A stretch of 64,000 bases of DNA from Pseudomonas orientalis (GTDB taxonomy: Bacteria; Pseudomonadota; Gammaproteobacteria; Pseudomonadales; Pseudomonadaceae), in the NCBI RefSeq assembly GCF_001439815.1, contig NZ_JYLM01000002.1, positions 434,001-498,000 on the forward strand, written 5' to 3'. Below, piece by piece: positions 52,990 to 60,800 of the stretch (positions are counted from its first letter, which is position 1; the number at the start of each line of letters is the position of its first letter). A model generated the notes under the pieces. It saw only the letters and a program-made list of their open reading frames with translations, was not told the origin of the DNA and ran no database searches. Both the position numbers and the translations under genes were made by a program.

Positions 52990-53370
52990 TCAGACGCGTC
53001 CCTCAAGCACTTTGGCAGCCTCTTCGTGGAGGCTGTAGCTCTTGTCGGCATTGAGGGTAATCACGCCCTCGCTGCACAGGCGCTTGAGCACCTCGCGCAC
53101 ACTGAGGAACGACAGCGGGATGCCCAGTTCCAGCAAATGGCCGTGCACGCCGCGCACGCCAAGGGTGCGCTGGTTGCCGGCCGCGGTGAGCAGGGCGTCG
53201 ATGACCTTCAGACGAATCAGGCTGGTACGCAGGCCGAAACACTTGAGCAAATGGCGTATGCGCTGGTTGCCCTGCTGTTCCGGCGTTTTGCCGAACCCTT
53301 GCGGGCCGCTGCCGAAACCGGCCTCGGCGGTTGATGAGTGTCCATCCGTGGGCGCTTGTGGGTTGTACAT
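52990..53370 (-). CDS. Fur-like winged-helix protein without metal domain
   Basis: A 126-residue protein. The N-terminal 35 residues are low-complexity (G, S, Q, P). Residues about 36-122 form a winged helix like the DNA-binding half of Fur (R-L-K-V-I-D-A-L-L, then S-F-L-S-V-R-E-V-L-K-R-L-C-S-E-G-V-I-T-L). The C-terminal dimerisation and metal-binding domain of Fur/Zur, with its His and Cys ligands, is absent. It may be a regulator that lost metal control or uses another signal. GGAG precedes the ATG by 6 bases. Next to pvdQ, which is itself iron-linked; a connection is possible but unproven. Confidence 0.75.
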   Translation of the reverse strand: MYNPQAPTDGHSSTAEAGFGSGPQGFGKTPEQQGNQRIRHLLKCFGLRTSLIRLKVIDALLTAAGNQRTLGVRGVHGHLLELGIPLSFLSVREVLKRLCSEGVITLNADKSYSLHEEAAKVLEGRV

Positions 53371-53525
53371 GCAAAACTCCTTATCAGAGCCTGATCAGGA
53401 AAATGATGGTGCTCTTATTCAATAAGACGAACGAACGAGCAAAATCATGAAGTGCAGGATGTAGAAAATTTGTCGGTATCGGATTTGTCACACTGCGCTG
53501 GACAGGAATAAACCTGCCACGCGGC

Positions 53526-53549
53526 TAAATTATTCCCGGTGGGTTGCGT
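53526..53549 (+). promoter_or_regulatory. PvdS-type iron-starvation promoter (IS box) of pvdQ
   Basis: TAAAT at 53526-53530 and CGT at 53547-53549 are separated by 16 bases, an exact match to the TAAAT-N16/17-CGT consensus of the pyoverdine sigma factor PvdS. It lies about 57 bases before the pvdQ start. Expression under iron limitation is the expected consequence. Confidence 0.8.
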
Positions 53550-53605
53550 CCTAACGGTGGGGCAGTTGTCCCTATCGAGGGTGTTCAATTGACTGTGGAG
53601 TCGGC

Positions 53606-55885
53606 GTGATTATTTCCAACGGGTTGTCCAGGGTATGCGTGGCAGGGCTGTTGCTCGGGTTGAGCCTGGCGGCATCGGCGCGCGAGCAGGTGACGCAGGC
53701 GTCGGCCGAGATTCGGCGTACCACCTATGGTGTGCCGCACATCCGCGCCGACGATGAGCGCGGTCTGGGTTTTGGCATCGGCTACGCGTATGCCCAGGAC
53801 AATCTGTGCCTGCTGGCCAATGAAATCGTCACGGTGAACGGCCAGCGCTCCAGGTTCTTCGGCCCCGAGCAGGTCACCCTGGAAGAGCGCAACAATCTCG
53901 CCAGCGATGTGTTCTTTACCTGGCTCAACACGCCTAGCGCGGTGGAGGCATTCTGGAGCGCGCAAACGCCGCAGATCCGCCAGCGTATCGAAGGCTATGT
54001 GGCAGGCTTCAACCGTTATCTGAAAGAGCAGGGCGCACCGGCGCAGTGTCAGGCGGCGTGGGTGCGTCCGCTGGTCAAGGAAGACCTGGTCAAGCTGACC
54101 CGCAGGCTGCTGGTGGAAGGCGGTGTCGGCCAATTCGCCGAGGCCTTGGTTGGCGCGACGCCTGCGCAAGCCACTGCCTCTGTGCAGCCGAGCGCGAAGG
54201 CGTTCGAACTGGCTGCGGCGCACCAACAGCGTTTCACCCTTGATCGAGGCAGCAACGCGGTGGCGGTCGGTCGGGATCGCTCATTCAATGGGCGCGGCAT
54301 GCTGCTGGCCAACCCGCATTTCCCGTGGGTGGGCGGCATGCGTTTTTACCAGATGCACCTGACCATTCCCGGCCAGCTGGATGTGATGGGCGCGGCGCTG
54401 CCGGGCTTGCCGGTGGTGAATATCGGCTTCAACCAGCACGTGGCGTGGACGCATACGGTGGACACCTCCAAGCATTTCACCCTGTATCGCCTGACCCTCG
54501 ACCCCAAGGATTCTACGCGTTACCTGCTCGACGGCAAATCGTTGCCCCTGGATAAAACCACGCTGACGGTACAGGCCAAACAGGCCGATGGCAGCCTCAA
54601 GGATGTCGCCCATACGGTTTACAGCTCGCAGTTTGGTCCCATTGTGCAGTGGCCCGGCAAGCTGGACTGGGACAGTCATTACGCCTACAGCCTGCGCGAC
54701 GCCAACCTCGGCAACGACCGCGTGCTACAACAGTGGTACGCGATGAACCGTGCTGGCAGCCTCGACGAACTGCAAAGCTCGGTGCACACCCTGCAAGGCA
54801 TTCCGTGGGTCAACACCCTGGCCGCCGATGACCAGGGCCAGAGCCTGTACATGAACCTGTCGGTGGTGCCCAACGTCAGCGCCGCCAAGCTCGCGCACTG
54901 CAGCGACCCCCGCGCCGGCCTGCAAATGATCGTGCTCGACGGCAGCCGCAGCGCCTGCGCCTGGGACATCGACCCGCAAGCCGCACAACCGGGCATCTTC
55001 CCGGCCGCCCAACTGCCGCAACTGCAACGCAGCGACTACGTGCAGCATTCCAACGACTCGGCCTGGATGGCCAATCCCAAGGCACCGCTCACCGGCTTCT
55101 CCCCGGTGATCAGCCAGGACAACATCGGCCTGGGCCCTCGTGCGCGTTTCGCCCTGCAGCGCCTTCAATCGCTGGAGAAACAACCGATCACCGTTGGTGA
55201 GCTGCAAAACATGGTCATGGACAACGAGGTGTACCTGGCGGGCCAAGTCATGCCTGACCTGTTGGCGTTCTGCGCCGAGCACCTGGGCAAGGATGCCGCC
55301 GCGCTCCAGCCACTGTGCAACAGCCTGAAAACCTGGGACCAACGCGCCAACCTCGACAGCGGCCTGGGCCTGGTGCATTTCATCAACCTGGTGGAACACC
55401 TGCAGCAGATCCCCGATGCCTGGCGCGTCGCCTTCGACCCGGCCCACCCGCTGACCACCCCAAGCGGCCTGGCTATCGACCGCGCGCCCGTGGCCAAAGC
55501 CCTGCGCGAAGCCATGCTCGCCTCCAGCGCCGCCGTCGACAAACTCGGCCTGAAGCGCTGGGGCGACCTCCAGGTTTCCGGCCAAACCCCCATCCATGGC
55601 GGTCCGCAAGAGCTGGGCATCTACAACGCCATGCAAACCGTGCCCCGCGCCGACGGCAAACGCGAAGTCGTCAGCGGTACCAGCTATCTGCAAATCGTCA
55701 GTTTCGACGACAAAGGCCCCCAGGCGGTAGGCATACTGGCGTTCTCCGAATCCAGTAACCCTGACTCAAAATACGCCAAGGACCAGACCCGGGCGTTCTC
55801 CGAGAAACAGCTGCGCCCACTGCCTTTCACCGAAGCCCAGATCAAGGCCGACCCGCAGTACCAGACGCAACGGGTGAAGGAGTAG
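53606..55885 (+). CDS. pvdQ: acyl-homoserine-lactone / pyoverdine acylase PvdQ
   Basis: A 759-residue periplasmic Ntn-hydrolase of the penicillin-acylase family. A signal peptide (about 1-25) is followed by the alpha chain, a spacer and the beta chain. Autocleavage should occur before Ser216 (R-G-S-N-A-V-A-V-G), which becomes the N-terminal nucleophile; P. aeruginosa PvdQ uses the equivalent Ser. The stretches L-A-N-P-H-F-P-W-V-G and H-V-A-W-T-H-T-V-D-T and the overall match to PvdQ are strong. The enzyme removes the acyl chain from the pyoverdine precursor and also cleaves long-chain acyl-homoserine lactones. GTG start after GGAG. No other pyoverdine gene is in the window. Confidence 0.93.
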   Translation: MIISNGLSRVCVAGLLLGLSLAASAREQVTQASAEIRRTTYGVPHIRADDERGLGFGIGYAYAQDNLCLLANEIVTVNGQRSRFFGPEQVTLEERNNLASDVFFTWLNTPSAVEAFWSAQTPQIRQRIEGYVAGFNRYLKEQGAPAQCQAAWVRPLVKEDLVKLTRRLLVEGGVGQFAEALVGATPAQATASVQPSAKAFELAAAHQQRFTLDRGSNAVAVGRDRSFNGRGMLLANPHFPWVGGMRFYQMHLTIPGQLDVMGAALPGLPVVNIGFNQHVAWTHTVDTSKHFTLYRLTLDPKDSTRYLLDGKSLPLDKTTLTVQAKQADGSLKDVAHTVYSSQFGPIVQWPGKLDWDSHYAYSLRDANLGNDRVLQQWYAMNRAGSLDELQSSVHTLQGIPWVNTLAADDQGQSLYMNLSVVPNVSAAKLAHCSDPRAGLQMIVLDGSRSACAWDIDPQAAQPGIFPAAQLPQLQRSDYVQHSNDSAWMANPKAPLTGFSPVISQDNIGLGPRARFALQRLQSLEKQPITVGELQNMVMDNEVYLAGQVMPDLLAFCAEHLGKDAAALQPLCNSLKTWDQRANLDSGLGLVHFINLVEHLQQIPDAWRVAFDPAHPLTTPSGLAIDRAPVAKALREAMLASSAAVDKLGLKRWGDLQVSGQTPIHGGPQELGIYNAMQTVPRADGKREVVSGTSYLQIVSFDDKGPQAVGILAFSESSNPDSKYAKDQTRAFSEKQLRPLPFTEAQIKADPQYQTQRVKE

Positions 55886-55894
55886 GGCGCGCAC

Positions 55895-55942
55895 GCAACC
55901 CCTTGATGCCAATGCGAAATATTTTTGAAATCAAGGGGTTGC
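55895..55942. terminator. long-stem palindrome after pvdQ
   Basis: GCAACCCCTTGAT (55895-55907) and ATCAAGGGGTTGC (55930-55942) are perfect 13-bp inverted copies with a 22-base A/T-rich loop, about 10 bases after the pvdQ stop codon. No T-tract follows on the plus strand. It may stabilise the pvdQ mRNA end or insulate the tRNA promoter that begins at its right arm. Confidence 0.5.
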
Positions 55943-55967
55943 GGGCAAAAGCAAATAAGTACATAAT
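55939..55967 (+). promoter_or_regulatory. probable sigma-70 promoter of tRNA-Cys
   Basis: TTGCGG (55939-55944), 17 bases, then CATAAT (55962-55967). It lies about 140 bases before the tRNA. The -35 box overlaps the right arm of the pvdQ palindrome. Confidence 0.5.
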
Positions 55968-56107
55968 GGCGCCCATCGAACGCAATGAAGCATTAAAAAC
56001 CTTAATGTATTCAATGAGTTAGGTAAGTTAGAGTAGAGGCGCGCTTCACAGAGCCCACTCAAGTTTGTATGCGGTGAGTGCCGGCAACACAGGCATTGAT
56101 CGTTTGA

Positions 56108-56181
56108 GGCCGAGTAGCAAAATGGTTATGCAGCGGATTGCAAATCCGCCTACGCCGGTTCGATTCCGACCTCGGCCTCCA
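56108..56181 (+). tRNA. tRNA-Cys (GCA)
   Basis: The 74-nt gene folds into a cloverleaf: acceptor GGCCGAG with CTCGGCC, anticodon stem GCGGA/TCCGC with loop TTGCAAA giving anticodon GCA, T-arm around GGTTCGATTCC, and an encoded CCA (56179-56181). Identity follows from the anticodon. A terminator follows at once. It is a single-gene transcript and a possible integration site, although no element is inserted here. Confidence 0.95.
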
Positions 56182-56187
56182 CTCTTG

Positions 56188-56222
56188 AAAACCCCGTAGA
56201 TTAGCGTCTACGGGGTTTTTTA
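56188..56222 (+). terminator. rho-independent terminator of tRNA-Cys
   Basis: AACCCCGTAGA and TCTACGGGGTT form an 11-bp stem with a 6-base loop, followed by TTTTT. It starts 7 bases after the tRNA 3' end. Confidence 0.9.
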
Positions 56223-56280
56223 TTGCCTGTAAAAAACTGGAAGGTGCATCTACGCAAGGATCAGGACTGAGAACATCAAA

Positions 56281-56308
56281 TGTGGGAGGGGGCTTGCCCC
56301 CTCCCACA
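56281..56308. repeat. single REP palindrome
   Basis: TGTGGGAGGGGGC and GCCCCCTCCCACA face each other around TT as an almost uninterrupted palindrome, the same REP family as elsewhere in the window. It lies between tRNA-Cys and the small acidic gene. Confidence 0.85.
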
Positions 56309-56404
56309 TGGGGGTCACCATTCGTCTATCAACCGGCACTCTGCCTGCCATGGCGTTTCTGAATATCAAGCGCGGATATCCCGGGCGTATGACGGAGAGC
56401 CAGC

Positions 56405-56602
56405 ATGTACATCAACGAGAATGCCCCAGGTAACCTGTCCCAGCAGGCAGTCACTCGTAGCACCGATAACGAAACAGGCCACGATCCGAAGCGTGATGAG
56501 GACAATATTCCGCTACCGCCGGACGACGACGCGCCGTTGGAGGAGGATATGTCGGATGTGGATGCGGCCGATTCGGTGGCGAGTGAGCATCCGGATAACT
56601 AG
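56405..56602 (+). CDS. small acidic hypothetical protein
   Basis: A 65-residue, very acidic, probably disordered protein (P-L-P-P-D-D-D-A-P-L-E-E-D-M-S-D-V-D). No domain, signal or membrane segment. GGAG lies about 8 bases before the ATG, and a clear terminator follows, which supports a real gene. Function unknown. Confidence 0.6.
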   Translation: MYINENAPGNLSQQAVTRSTDNETGHDPKRDEDNIPLPPDDDAPLEEDMSDVDAADSVASEHPDN

Positions 56603-56621
56603 TGATTGATTCAAGCTCATG

Positions 56622-56647
56622 AACCCGGCCTGGCGCCGGGTTTTTTT
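56622..56647 (+). terminator. rho-independent terminator
   Basis: AACCCGGC and GCCGGGTT form a stem around CTGGC, followed by a run of seven T. It ends the transcript of the small acidic gene. Confidence 0.88.
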
Positions 56648-56850
56648 GCGGTGCAGAACGCCCCGGCCACCGTTTCATCAAATCCTGAATCAGTAGTTTT
56701 CGACGAATGACGCGTCTAGATCAAGGGTTCTGGCCCAGGAAGGGTTGTCACCTACGCCCTGGCCGACTACCCTGAAATTGTTTGTATTGTTACAAACAAT
56801 TTCGGTGTGGCTGTTTTCCGGTCACACGGCTTCAGGATGAGGAACGAAAA

Positions 56851-57018
56851 ATGTTTTCACACGAAGGTACCGCGCTAGAGCTTTTAACCCTGGTTTTCGG
56901 CGTGACGGCTCTACTTCTGGTGATATGGTCTGTCCACCACCAATACGAACTCAGGGCGCGAAAGCGTGTAAAAAAACAACAAGCTGAGGGCGGCCAGCAT
57001 TCAACGCAACACCGCTGA
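56851..57018 (+). CDS. small single-pass membrane protein
   Basis: A 55-residue protein with one hydrophobic helix (about 8-28; L-L-T-L-V-F-G-V-T-A-L-L-L-V-I-W) and a basic, hydrophilic C-terminus (R-A-R-K-R-V-K-K-Q-Q). Predicted inner-membrane anchor. The ATG at 56851 follows GAGGAA; the longer frame upstream lacks support. Function unknown. A TTGTTTGTAT-TGTTACAAACAA palindrome-like stretch just upstream (56780-56802) may be an operator. Confidence 0.65.
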   Translation: MFSHEGTALELLTLVFGVTALLLVIWSVHHQYELRARKRVKKQQAEGGQHSTQHR

Positions 57019-57046
57019 TTGGCCCAATGCAGCGTTGCGGCTGGTC

Positions 57047-57304
57047 TCAGCCAGCCGCTTCAGAGCGATTGATTCGCTGCTCTTTGACTTCATTCGCGTA
57101 GTCCTCAAGGCGTTTCTGCTGCACAGCCAGCAGTTCGCATACTTTGATCAGCAGCGCCGCTTGATTACCCGCCTTGCCGTCGGCCGCCATGGCCGTCAGT
57201 TCAACCACCGACCAGCCGATCACTGCGCCGGCATCTTCAAGGTCGTAGAACAGTTCCTGCTGCGCAGTCCTGGGACCGCCGAGATCGTCTATCAAAGCGT
57301 CCAT
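57047..57304 (-). CDS. hypothetical protein
   Basis: An 85-residue helical soluble protein (V-I-G-W-S-V-V-E-L-T-A-M-A-A-D-G-K-A, then L-I-K-V-C-E-L-L-A-V-Q-Q-K-R-L-E-D-Y). No known domain. It converges with the small membrane-protein gene. A minus-strand terminator lies just upstream of its start (57331-57361), so it must be read from a promoter within the last 30 bases or by read-through. Function unknown. Confidence 0.55.
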   Translation of the reverse strand: MDALIDDLGGPRTAQQELFYDLEDAGAVIGWSVVELTAMAADGKAGNQAALLIKVCELLAVQQKRLEDYANEVKEQRINRSEAAG

Positions 57305-57330
57305 TCTGTGTATCCGGAAAAAATCACGGG

Positions 57331-57361
57331 CAAAGAAAAGCCCGCGATGGGGGAGCGGGCT
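57331..57361 (-). terminator. minus-strand rho-independent terminator
   Basis: AGCCCGC and GCGGGCT form a 7-bp stem with a 9-base loop, followed on the minus strand by TTTCTTTG. No protein gene ends here on this strand, which suggests that it terminates a short non-coding transcript. Confidence 0.7.
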
Positions 57362-57450
57362 AAAAGGTGTTCATGTAGGAGCTGGGGTAACTTTAGGCGT
57401 GCGTCTGTGAAAGCTTCGTGAAACCCATGTCGTCAAAGTGTATTCCTCGA
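57331..57450 (-). ncRNA. candidate small RNA upstream of the terminator
   Basis: The terminator at 57331-57361 has no gene in front of it on the minus strand; the next 170 bases contain no frame worth calling. A short transcript starting somewhere between 57385 and 57450 is the simplest explanation. A CCTAAAGTTA stretch near 57394-57403 (minus strand) loosely resembles an RpoS-type -10 element. The start is not fixed, and I cannot match it to a named sRNA. Confidence 0.35.
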
Positions 57451-57531
57451 TCCAGTGCCAGCTGTATGGGGCGATAAACCGCACAACCCTCTACTGTCGC
57501 AGGACATCAACCCCCGCTTGGATGCCGCGCC

Positions 57532-58140
57532 ATGTTCATGTCCACCAGTCTTCTGTCAGCCTTTGTGCTGTTCGCTTTCGTGTCTTCGATCACCCCAGGG
57601 CCCAACAACACCATGTTGCTGGCCTCTGGCGTGAATTTCGGCTTTCGCCGTTCTATGCCCCATGCGCTGGGCATCAGTATTGGCTTCATGGTGCTGGTAA
57701 TTTGTGTGGGGCTGGGCCTGGGCGAAGTGTTCAAGCTGTTCCCGTGGGCGTACACGCTGTTGCGCTATGTCGGTGCCGCTTATCTGCTGTACCTGGCCTG
57801 GAAGATCGCCAACGCCGGCGGCATGGCGGACAGCGATGACGAACAGGGCAAGCCGATGACCTTTCTCGGCGCCGCGGCCTTCCAGTGGGTCAATCCCAAG
57901 GCGTGGATCATGGCACTGGGCGCGATCACGACCTATACGCCGGCCGAGGGCTACGTGACCAACGTGCTGGTGATTGCCCTGGTGTTTGCCGTGGTCAACC
58001 TGCCAAGTGTGTGCGTGTGGGTCGGCTGCGGCAGCGGCTTGCGCAGTGTATTGCGCGAGCCGCGCTGGTTGCGGGCGTTCAACTGGACCATGGCGGGGTT
58101 ACTGGTGCTGTCGTTGTATCCGATGCTTGTTGTGGGGTGA
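57532..58140 (+). CDS. LysE/RhtB-family amino-acid exporter
   Basis: A 202-residue inner-membrane protein with six hydrophobic segments and the family signature I-T-P-G-P-N-N-T-M-L near residue 23, with F-Q-W-V-N-P-K-A-W in the middle. It belongs to the same superfamily as the gene at 7506 but to a different branch (T-P-G-P-N-N instead of A-P-G-P-N-N). A start two codons later (ATG at 57538) is also possible. Substrate unknown. It converges with a 27-residue gene on the other strand. Confidence 0.88.
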   Translation: MFMSTSLLSAFVLFAFVSSITPGPNNTMLLASGVNFGFRRSMPHALGISIGFMVLVICVGLGLGEVFKLFPWAYTLLRYVGAAYLLYLAWKIANAGGMADSDDEQGKPMTFLGAAAFQWVNPKAWIMALGAITTYTPAEGYVTNVLVIALVFAVVNLPSVCVWVGCGSGLRSVLREPRWLRAFNWTMAGLLVLSLYPMLVVG

Positions 58141-58148
58141 CAGCCCCA

Positions 58149-58232
58149 CTAGACCGGGGAGATAGTCGCCAGCAAACCGATGCCGATGGTCAATACCAGG
58201 AAACCGAACAGGAAAATAGCCATCTTGGTCAT
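58149..58232 (-). CDS. 27-residue hydrophobic membrane peptide
   Basis: M-T-K-M-A-I-F-L-F-G-F-L-V-L-T-I-G-I-G-L-L plus a short tail: one membrane helix and little else. A perfect GGAGG lies 6 bases before the ATG, much better than expected by chance, and only 27 codons are open. Single-helix peptides of this size often modulate membrane complexes. Function unknown. Confidence 0.55.
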   Translation of the reverse strand: MTKMAIFLFGFLVLTIGIGLLATISPV

Positions 58233-58475
58233 AAGGCCTCCAAAGGGAAGGGGACGACAGGAATGTCGGATGGCGCCATTGTCCGCTTCAGGCGGTTTTC
58301 GATACAGAGGCAGATGGCGCGAAAAAAACCGTATCAGATGGCGCGCCAGCGCCTGGGTCACAGGTTTTCAGGCGCCACCGGTTTTTGCTGATCAGCGGCA
58401 GGGAGTGAGACAGCTGCCGCGTTTGCCCCTAAGATAGCGCCCACTGCATCAACAATAAGAGTGGGCCAACCCTCG

Positions 58476-59486
58476 ATGGAAAGACGCCAGTTCAGCGGTG
58501 GCATGAAGGGTAAGAACCTGCGCTACCTCAATGACAACTCCCAGCAGACGGCGGCGGTCACCCGCATCGGCTTCCTGCTGCTCGAACACTTCTCGCTGCC
58601 TGCCTTCACCCAGACCCTCGACACGCTGGTCACCGCCAACCTGCTGCGCCCCGAGCTGTTTGCCACACGCACGTTCGGTTGGGACGAGCGTGAGATTATC
58701 AGCGACCTGGGCCTGGTCATCCGTCCCGATGCGCGCCTGGAACCGGGCGTGTTGCAGGCGTTGGACCTGCTGGTGATCTGCGGTGGGTTTCGCACCGAAC
58801 TCAAGGCCAGTGAAGACTTCATCCACATCCTGCGCGCCGCTGCCGAACAGGGCATCGGGCTTGCCGGCCTGTGGAACGGCTCGTGGTTTCTCGGCCGCGC
58901 CGGGTTGTTGCACGGCTACCGTTGCGCCATCCACCCGGAGCACCGCCCGGCGCTGGCGGAGGTGTCCAAGGCCGCGCAGGTGACCAGCGAGCCCTACGTG
59001 ATCGACCGCGACCGCCTGACCGCTTCCAGCCCCTCGGGCGCCTTCCATATGGCCCTGGACTGGATCAAGAGCCTGCACGGCAAGGCGTTGGTCGAAGGCA
59101 TCGAAGACATCCTCGCCTTCGAAGAGTCGCGCTACCGACGCATCAAGCCGACCGAAAACGTCTGCGTCAGCGCACCGCTGCGCGAAGTGCTCAAATTGAT
59201 GGACGCCAACCTGGAAGAACCCCTCGAGCTCGACCAGCTCGCCGTCTACGCCGGCCGCTCGCGTCGCCAGCTGGAACGCCTGTTCAAGGAGCAACTGGGT
59301 ACCACCCCGCAGCGCTATTACATGGAGTTGCGCGTGACCGAAGCGCGGCGCCTGTTGCAGCACACCGAGCTGTCGCAGGTGGACGTGCTGGTGGCCTGCG
59401 GGTTTGTGTCACCGAGTCATTTCAGCAAGTGCTACAGCGCGTATTTCGGCTATCGGCCCTCCAAAGAGAAGCGGTTGGTCAAATAA
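58476..59486 (+). CDS. GlxA-type AraC regulator (DJ-1/PfpI plus AraC)
   Basis: A 336-residue regulator. Residues about 25-190 are a DJ-1/PfpI-like glutamine-amidotransferase-type domain (G-F-L-L-L-E-H-F-S-L-P-A-F, then G-L-A-G-L-W-N-G-S-W-F-L without a nucleophilic Cys, W-N-G in its place). The last 100 residues are a two-HTH AraC domain (L-D-Q-L-A-V-Y-A-G-R-S-R-R-Q-L-E-R-L-F and V-L-V-A-C-G-F-V-S-P-S-H-F-S-K). Relatives control carnitine, arginine or betaine-type catabolism. It converges with the hydroxyproline oxidoreductase gene. The start is uncertain; GTG 58461 and ATG 58503 are alternatives. Confidence 0.88.
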   Translation: MERRQFSGGMKGKNLRYLNDNSQQTAAVTRIGFLLLEHFSLPAFTQTLDTLVTANLLRPELFATRTFGWDEREIISDLGLVIRPDARLEPGVLQALDLLVICGGFRTELKASEDFIHILRAAAEQGIGLAGLWNGSWFLGRAGLLHGYRCAIHPEHRPALAEVSKAAQVTSEPYVIDRDRLTASSPSGAFHMALDWIKSLHGKALVEGIEDILAFEESRYRRIKPTENVCVSAPLREVLKLMDANLEEPLELDQLAVYAGRSRRQLERLFKEQLGTTPQRYYMELRVTEARRLLQHTELSQVDVLVACGFVSPSHFSKCYSAYFGYRPSKEKRLVK

Positions 59487-59496
59487 AAAGGCTTTA

Positions 59497-60744
59497 TCAG
59501 AACCGCTCCAGTCGATACGCCTGCAATCCCGGCACCTCCTCACCGCCTGCCAGCCCGGCGATTTTTTCCGCCGTCACCGCTGCCTGGGTCAACCCTAGAT
59601 GCTGATGACCAAACGCAAGCAGCACCTTGGCGTCGCACACTCGGTCGATGATCGGCAGTGAGTCCGGGAGGGAGGGCCGAAAGCCCATCCATGGCGTAGC
59701 GTCGGCAGCGTCCAGCGGCTGGCGGAACAGGCCGTCGCTCAAGCGGTGCAACTGCCACGCCCGCTGCATGTTGGCCGGACGTTCCAGGCCGGCGAATTCC
59801 ACGGTGCCGGCCAGGCGCAGGCCGTCGGCCATGGGGGTCATGATGAATTTGCGCTCCAGTGAGGTGACGGCGAAGGGCAGGCGCTGGTGTTCGTGGGGCA
59901 GCATCAGGTGATAGCCGCGTTCGGTGTCCAGCGGCACGCGTTTGCCGGTGAGGGCGGCAGTCAGCGCCGCCGAGTGGGCACCGCAGGCGATGAGGACCTG
60001 GCGCGCCGTCACTGCGCCTTTATCGGTCATCAATGAAACGCCGTCATCTTCGACACGGCCATCCACGACGCGCCGTTGCAGGAATGTCACGCCAAGGGCC
60101 TTGGCGGCGCTCACCAACTCGCTCACTACCTGGTACGGGTCGAGGAAATGCCCCGTAGCGGGAAAAAACAGACCGCCCCGTATCGCCTCGCCCAACTGCG
60201 GCGCCGCCGTGTGCACGGCTTCAGCGGACCAGAACGCAACCGGCACGCCTTGTTGCTGCATCCGTTGTTGCAAGGCATCCAGCGCCGTGCGGGATTCGGC
60301 GTGCTCGTAGACCAGCAGCGAACCCTCTTCGCGCAGCAGCTGCGGTTGCCCGATAGAGCGCAACAACCGCTGCCACGCGCCCAGGCTGGCTTCGTTCAGC
60401 GCGCGAATGCCGGCGACGGTGCGCCGGTAGCGTGTCGGTCGCAGGTTCAGCAACAAGCGCACGAACCAGGGCAGGGCGCGGGGCAGGTAGGTCCAGTCCA
60501 GGCGCAGCGGGCCCATGGGGTCGAACAGCATGGCCGGCAGGCGCTTGAGAATCGACAGGTCGGCGATGGGAAAGACCTGCTCGGTGGCCAGGTGCCCGGC
60601 ATTGCCATAGGACGCGCCCATGCCGGGCGCTTGCGCGTCGATCACCAGCACTTGCCGTCCTTGTCGCGCCAGTTGCAAGGCGCAGGCAACGCCGATGATG
60701 CCGGCGCCGACCACGACGATGTCGGCTGAGTGGGGGTTGGCCAT
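59497..60744 (-). CDS. FAD-dependent D-hydroxyproline oxidoreductase (DadA/LhpB-type)
   Basis: A 415-residue DAO-family flavoprotein. The FAD-binding loop is V-V-V-G-A-G-I-I-G-V-A near the start, followed by V-L-V-I-D-A. The C-terminal F-G-H-Q-H-L-G-L-T is the typical last block. In the hydroxyproline pathway this enzyme oxidises cis-4-hydroxy-D-proline to 1-pyrroline-4-hydroxy-2-carboxylate. That assignment rests on the two neighbouring pathway genes; a general D-amino-acid dehydrogenase cannot be excluded. The ATG at 60744 is chosen because the longer frame upstream runs through a REP element. Confidence 0.85.
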   Translation of the reverse strand: MANPHSADIVVVGAGIIGVACALQLARQGRQVLVIDAQAPGMGASYGNAGHLATEQVFPIADLSILKRLPAMLFDPMGPLRLDWTYLPRALPWFVRLLLNLRPTRYRRTVAGIRALNEASLGAWQRLLRSIGQPQLLREEGSLLVYEHAESRTALDALQQRMQQQGVPVAFWSAEAVHTAAPQLGEAIRGGLFFPATGHFLDPYQVVSELVSAAKALGVTFLQRRVVDGRVEDDGVSLMTDKGAVTARQVLIACGAHSAALTAALTGKRVPLDTERGYHLMLPHEHQRLPFAVTSLERKFIMTPMADGLRLAGTVEFAGLERPANMQRAWQLHRLSDGLFRQPLDAADATPWMGFRPSLPDSLPIIDRVCDAKVLLAFGHQHLGLTQAAVTAEKIAGLAGGEEVPGLQAYRLERF

Positions 60745-60768
60745 CGCTAAAGCCGGGGCTACTGCGTA

Positions 60769-60797
60769 GCCAGCGGGAGCAAGCTCCCTCGCCACAG
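60769..60797. repeat. REP element within the hydroxyproline operon
   Basis: GCCAGCGGGAGCAAGC and TCCCTCGCCACAG form a REP-type palindrome in the 56-bp gap between the deaminase and oxidoreductase genes. It may act as an mRNA stabiliser or partial terminator inside the operon. Confidence 0.75.
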
Positions 60798-60800
60798 GGA

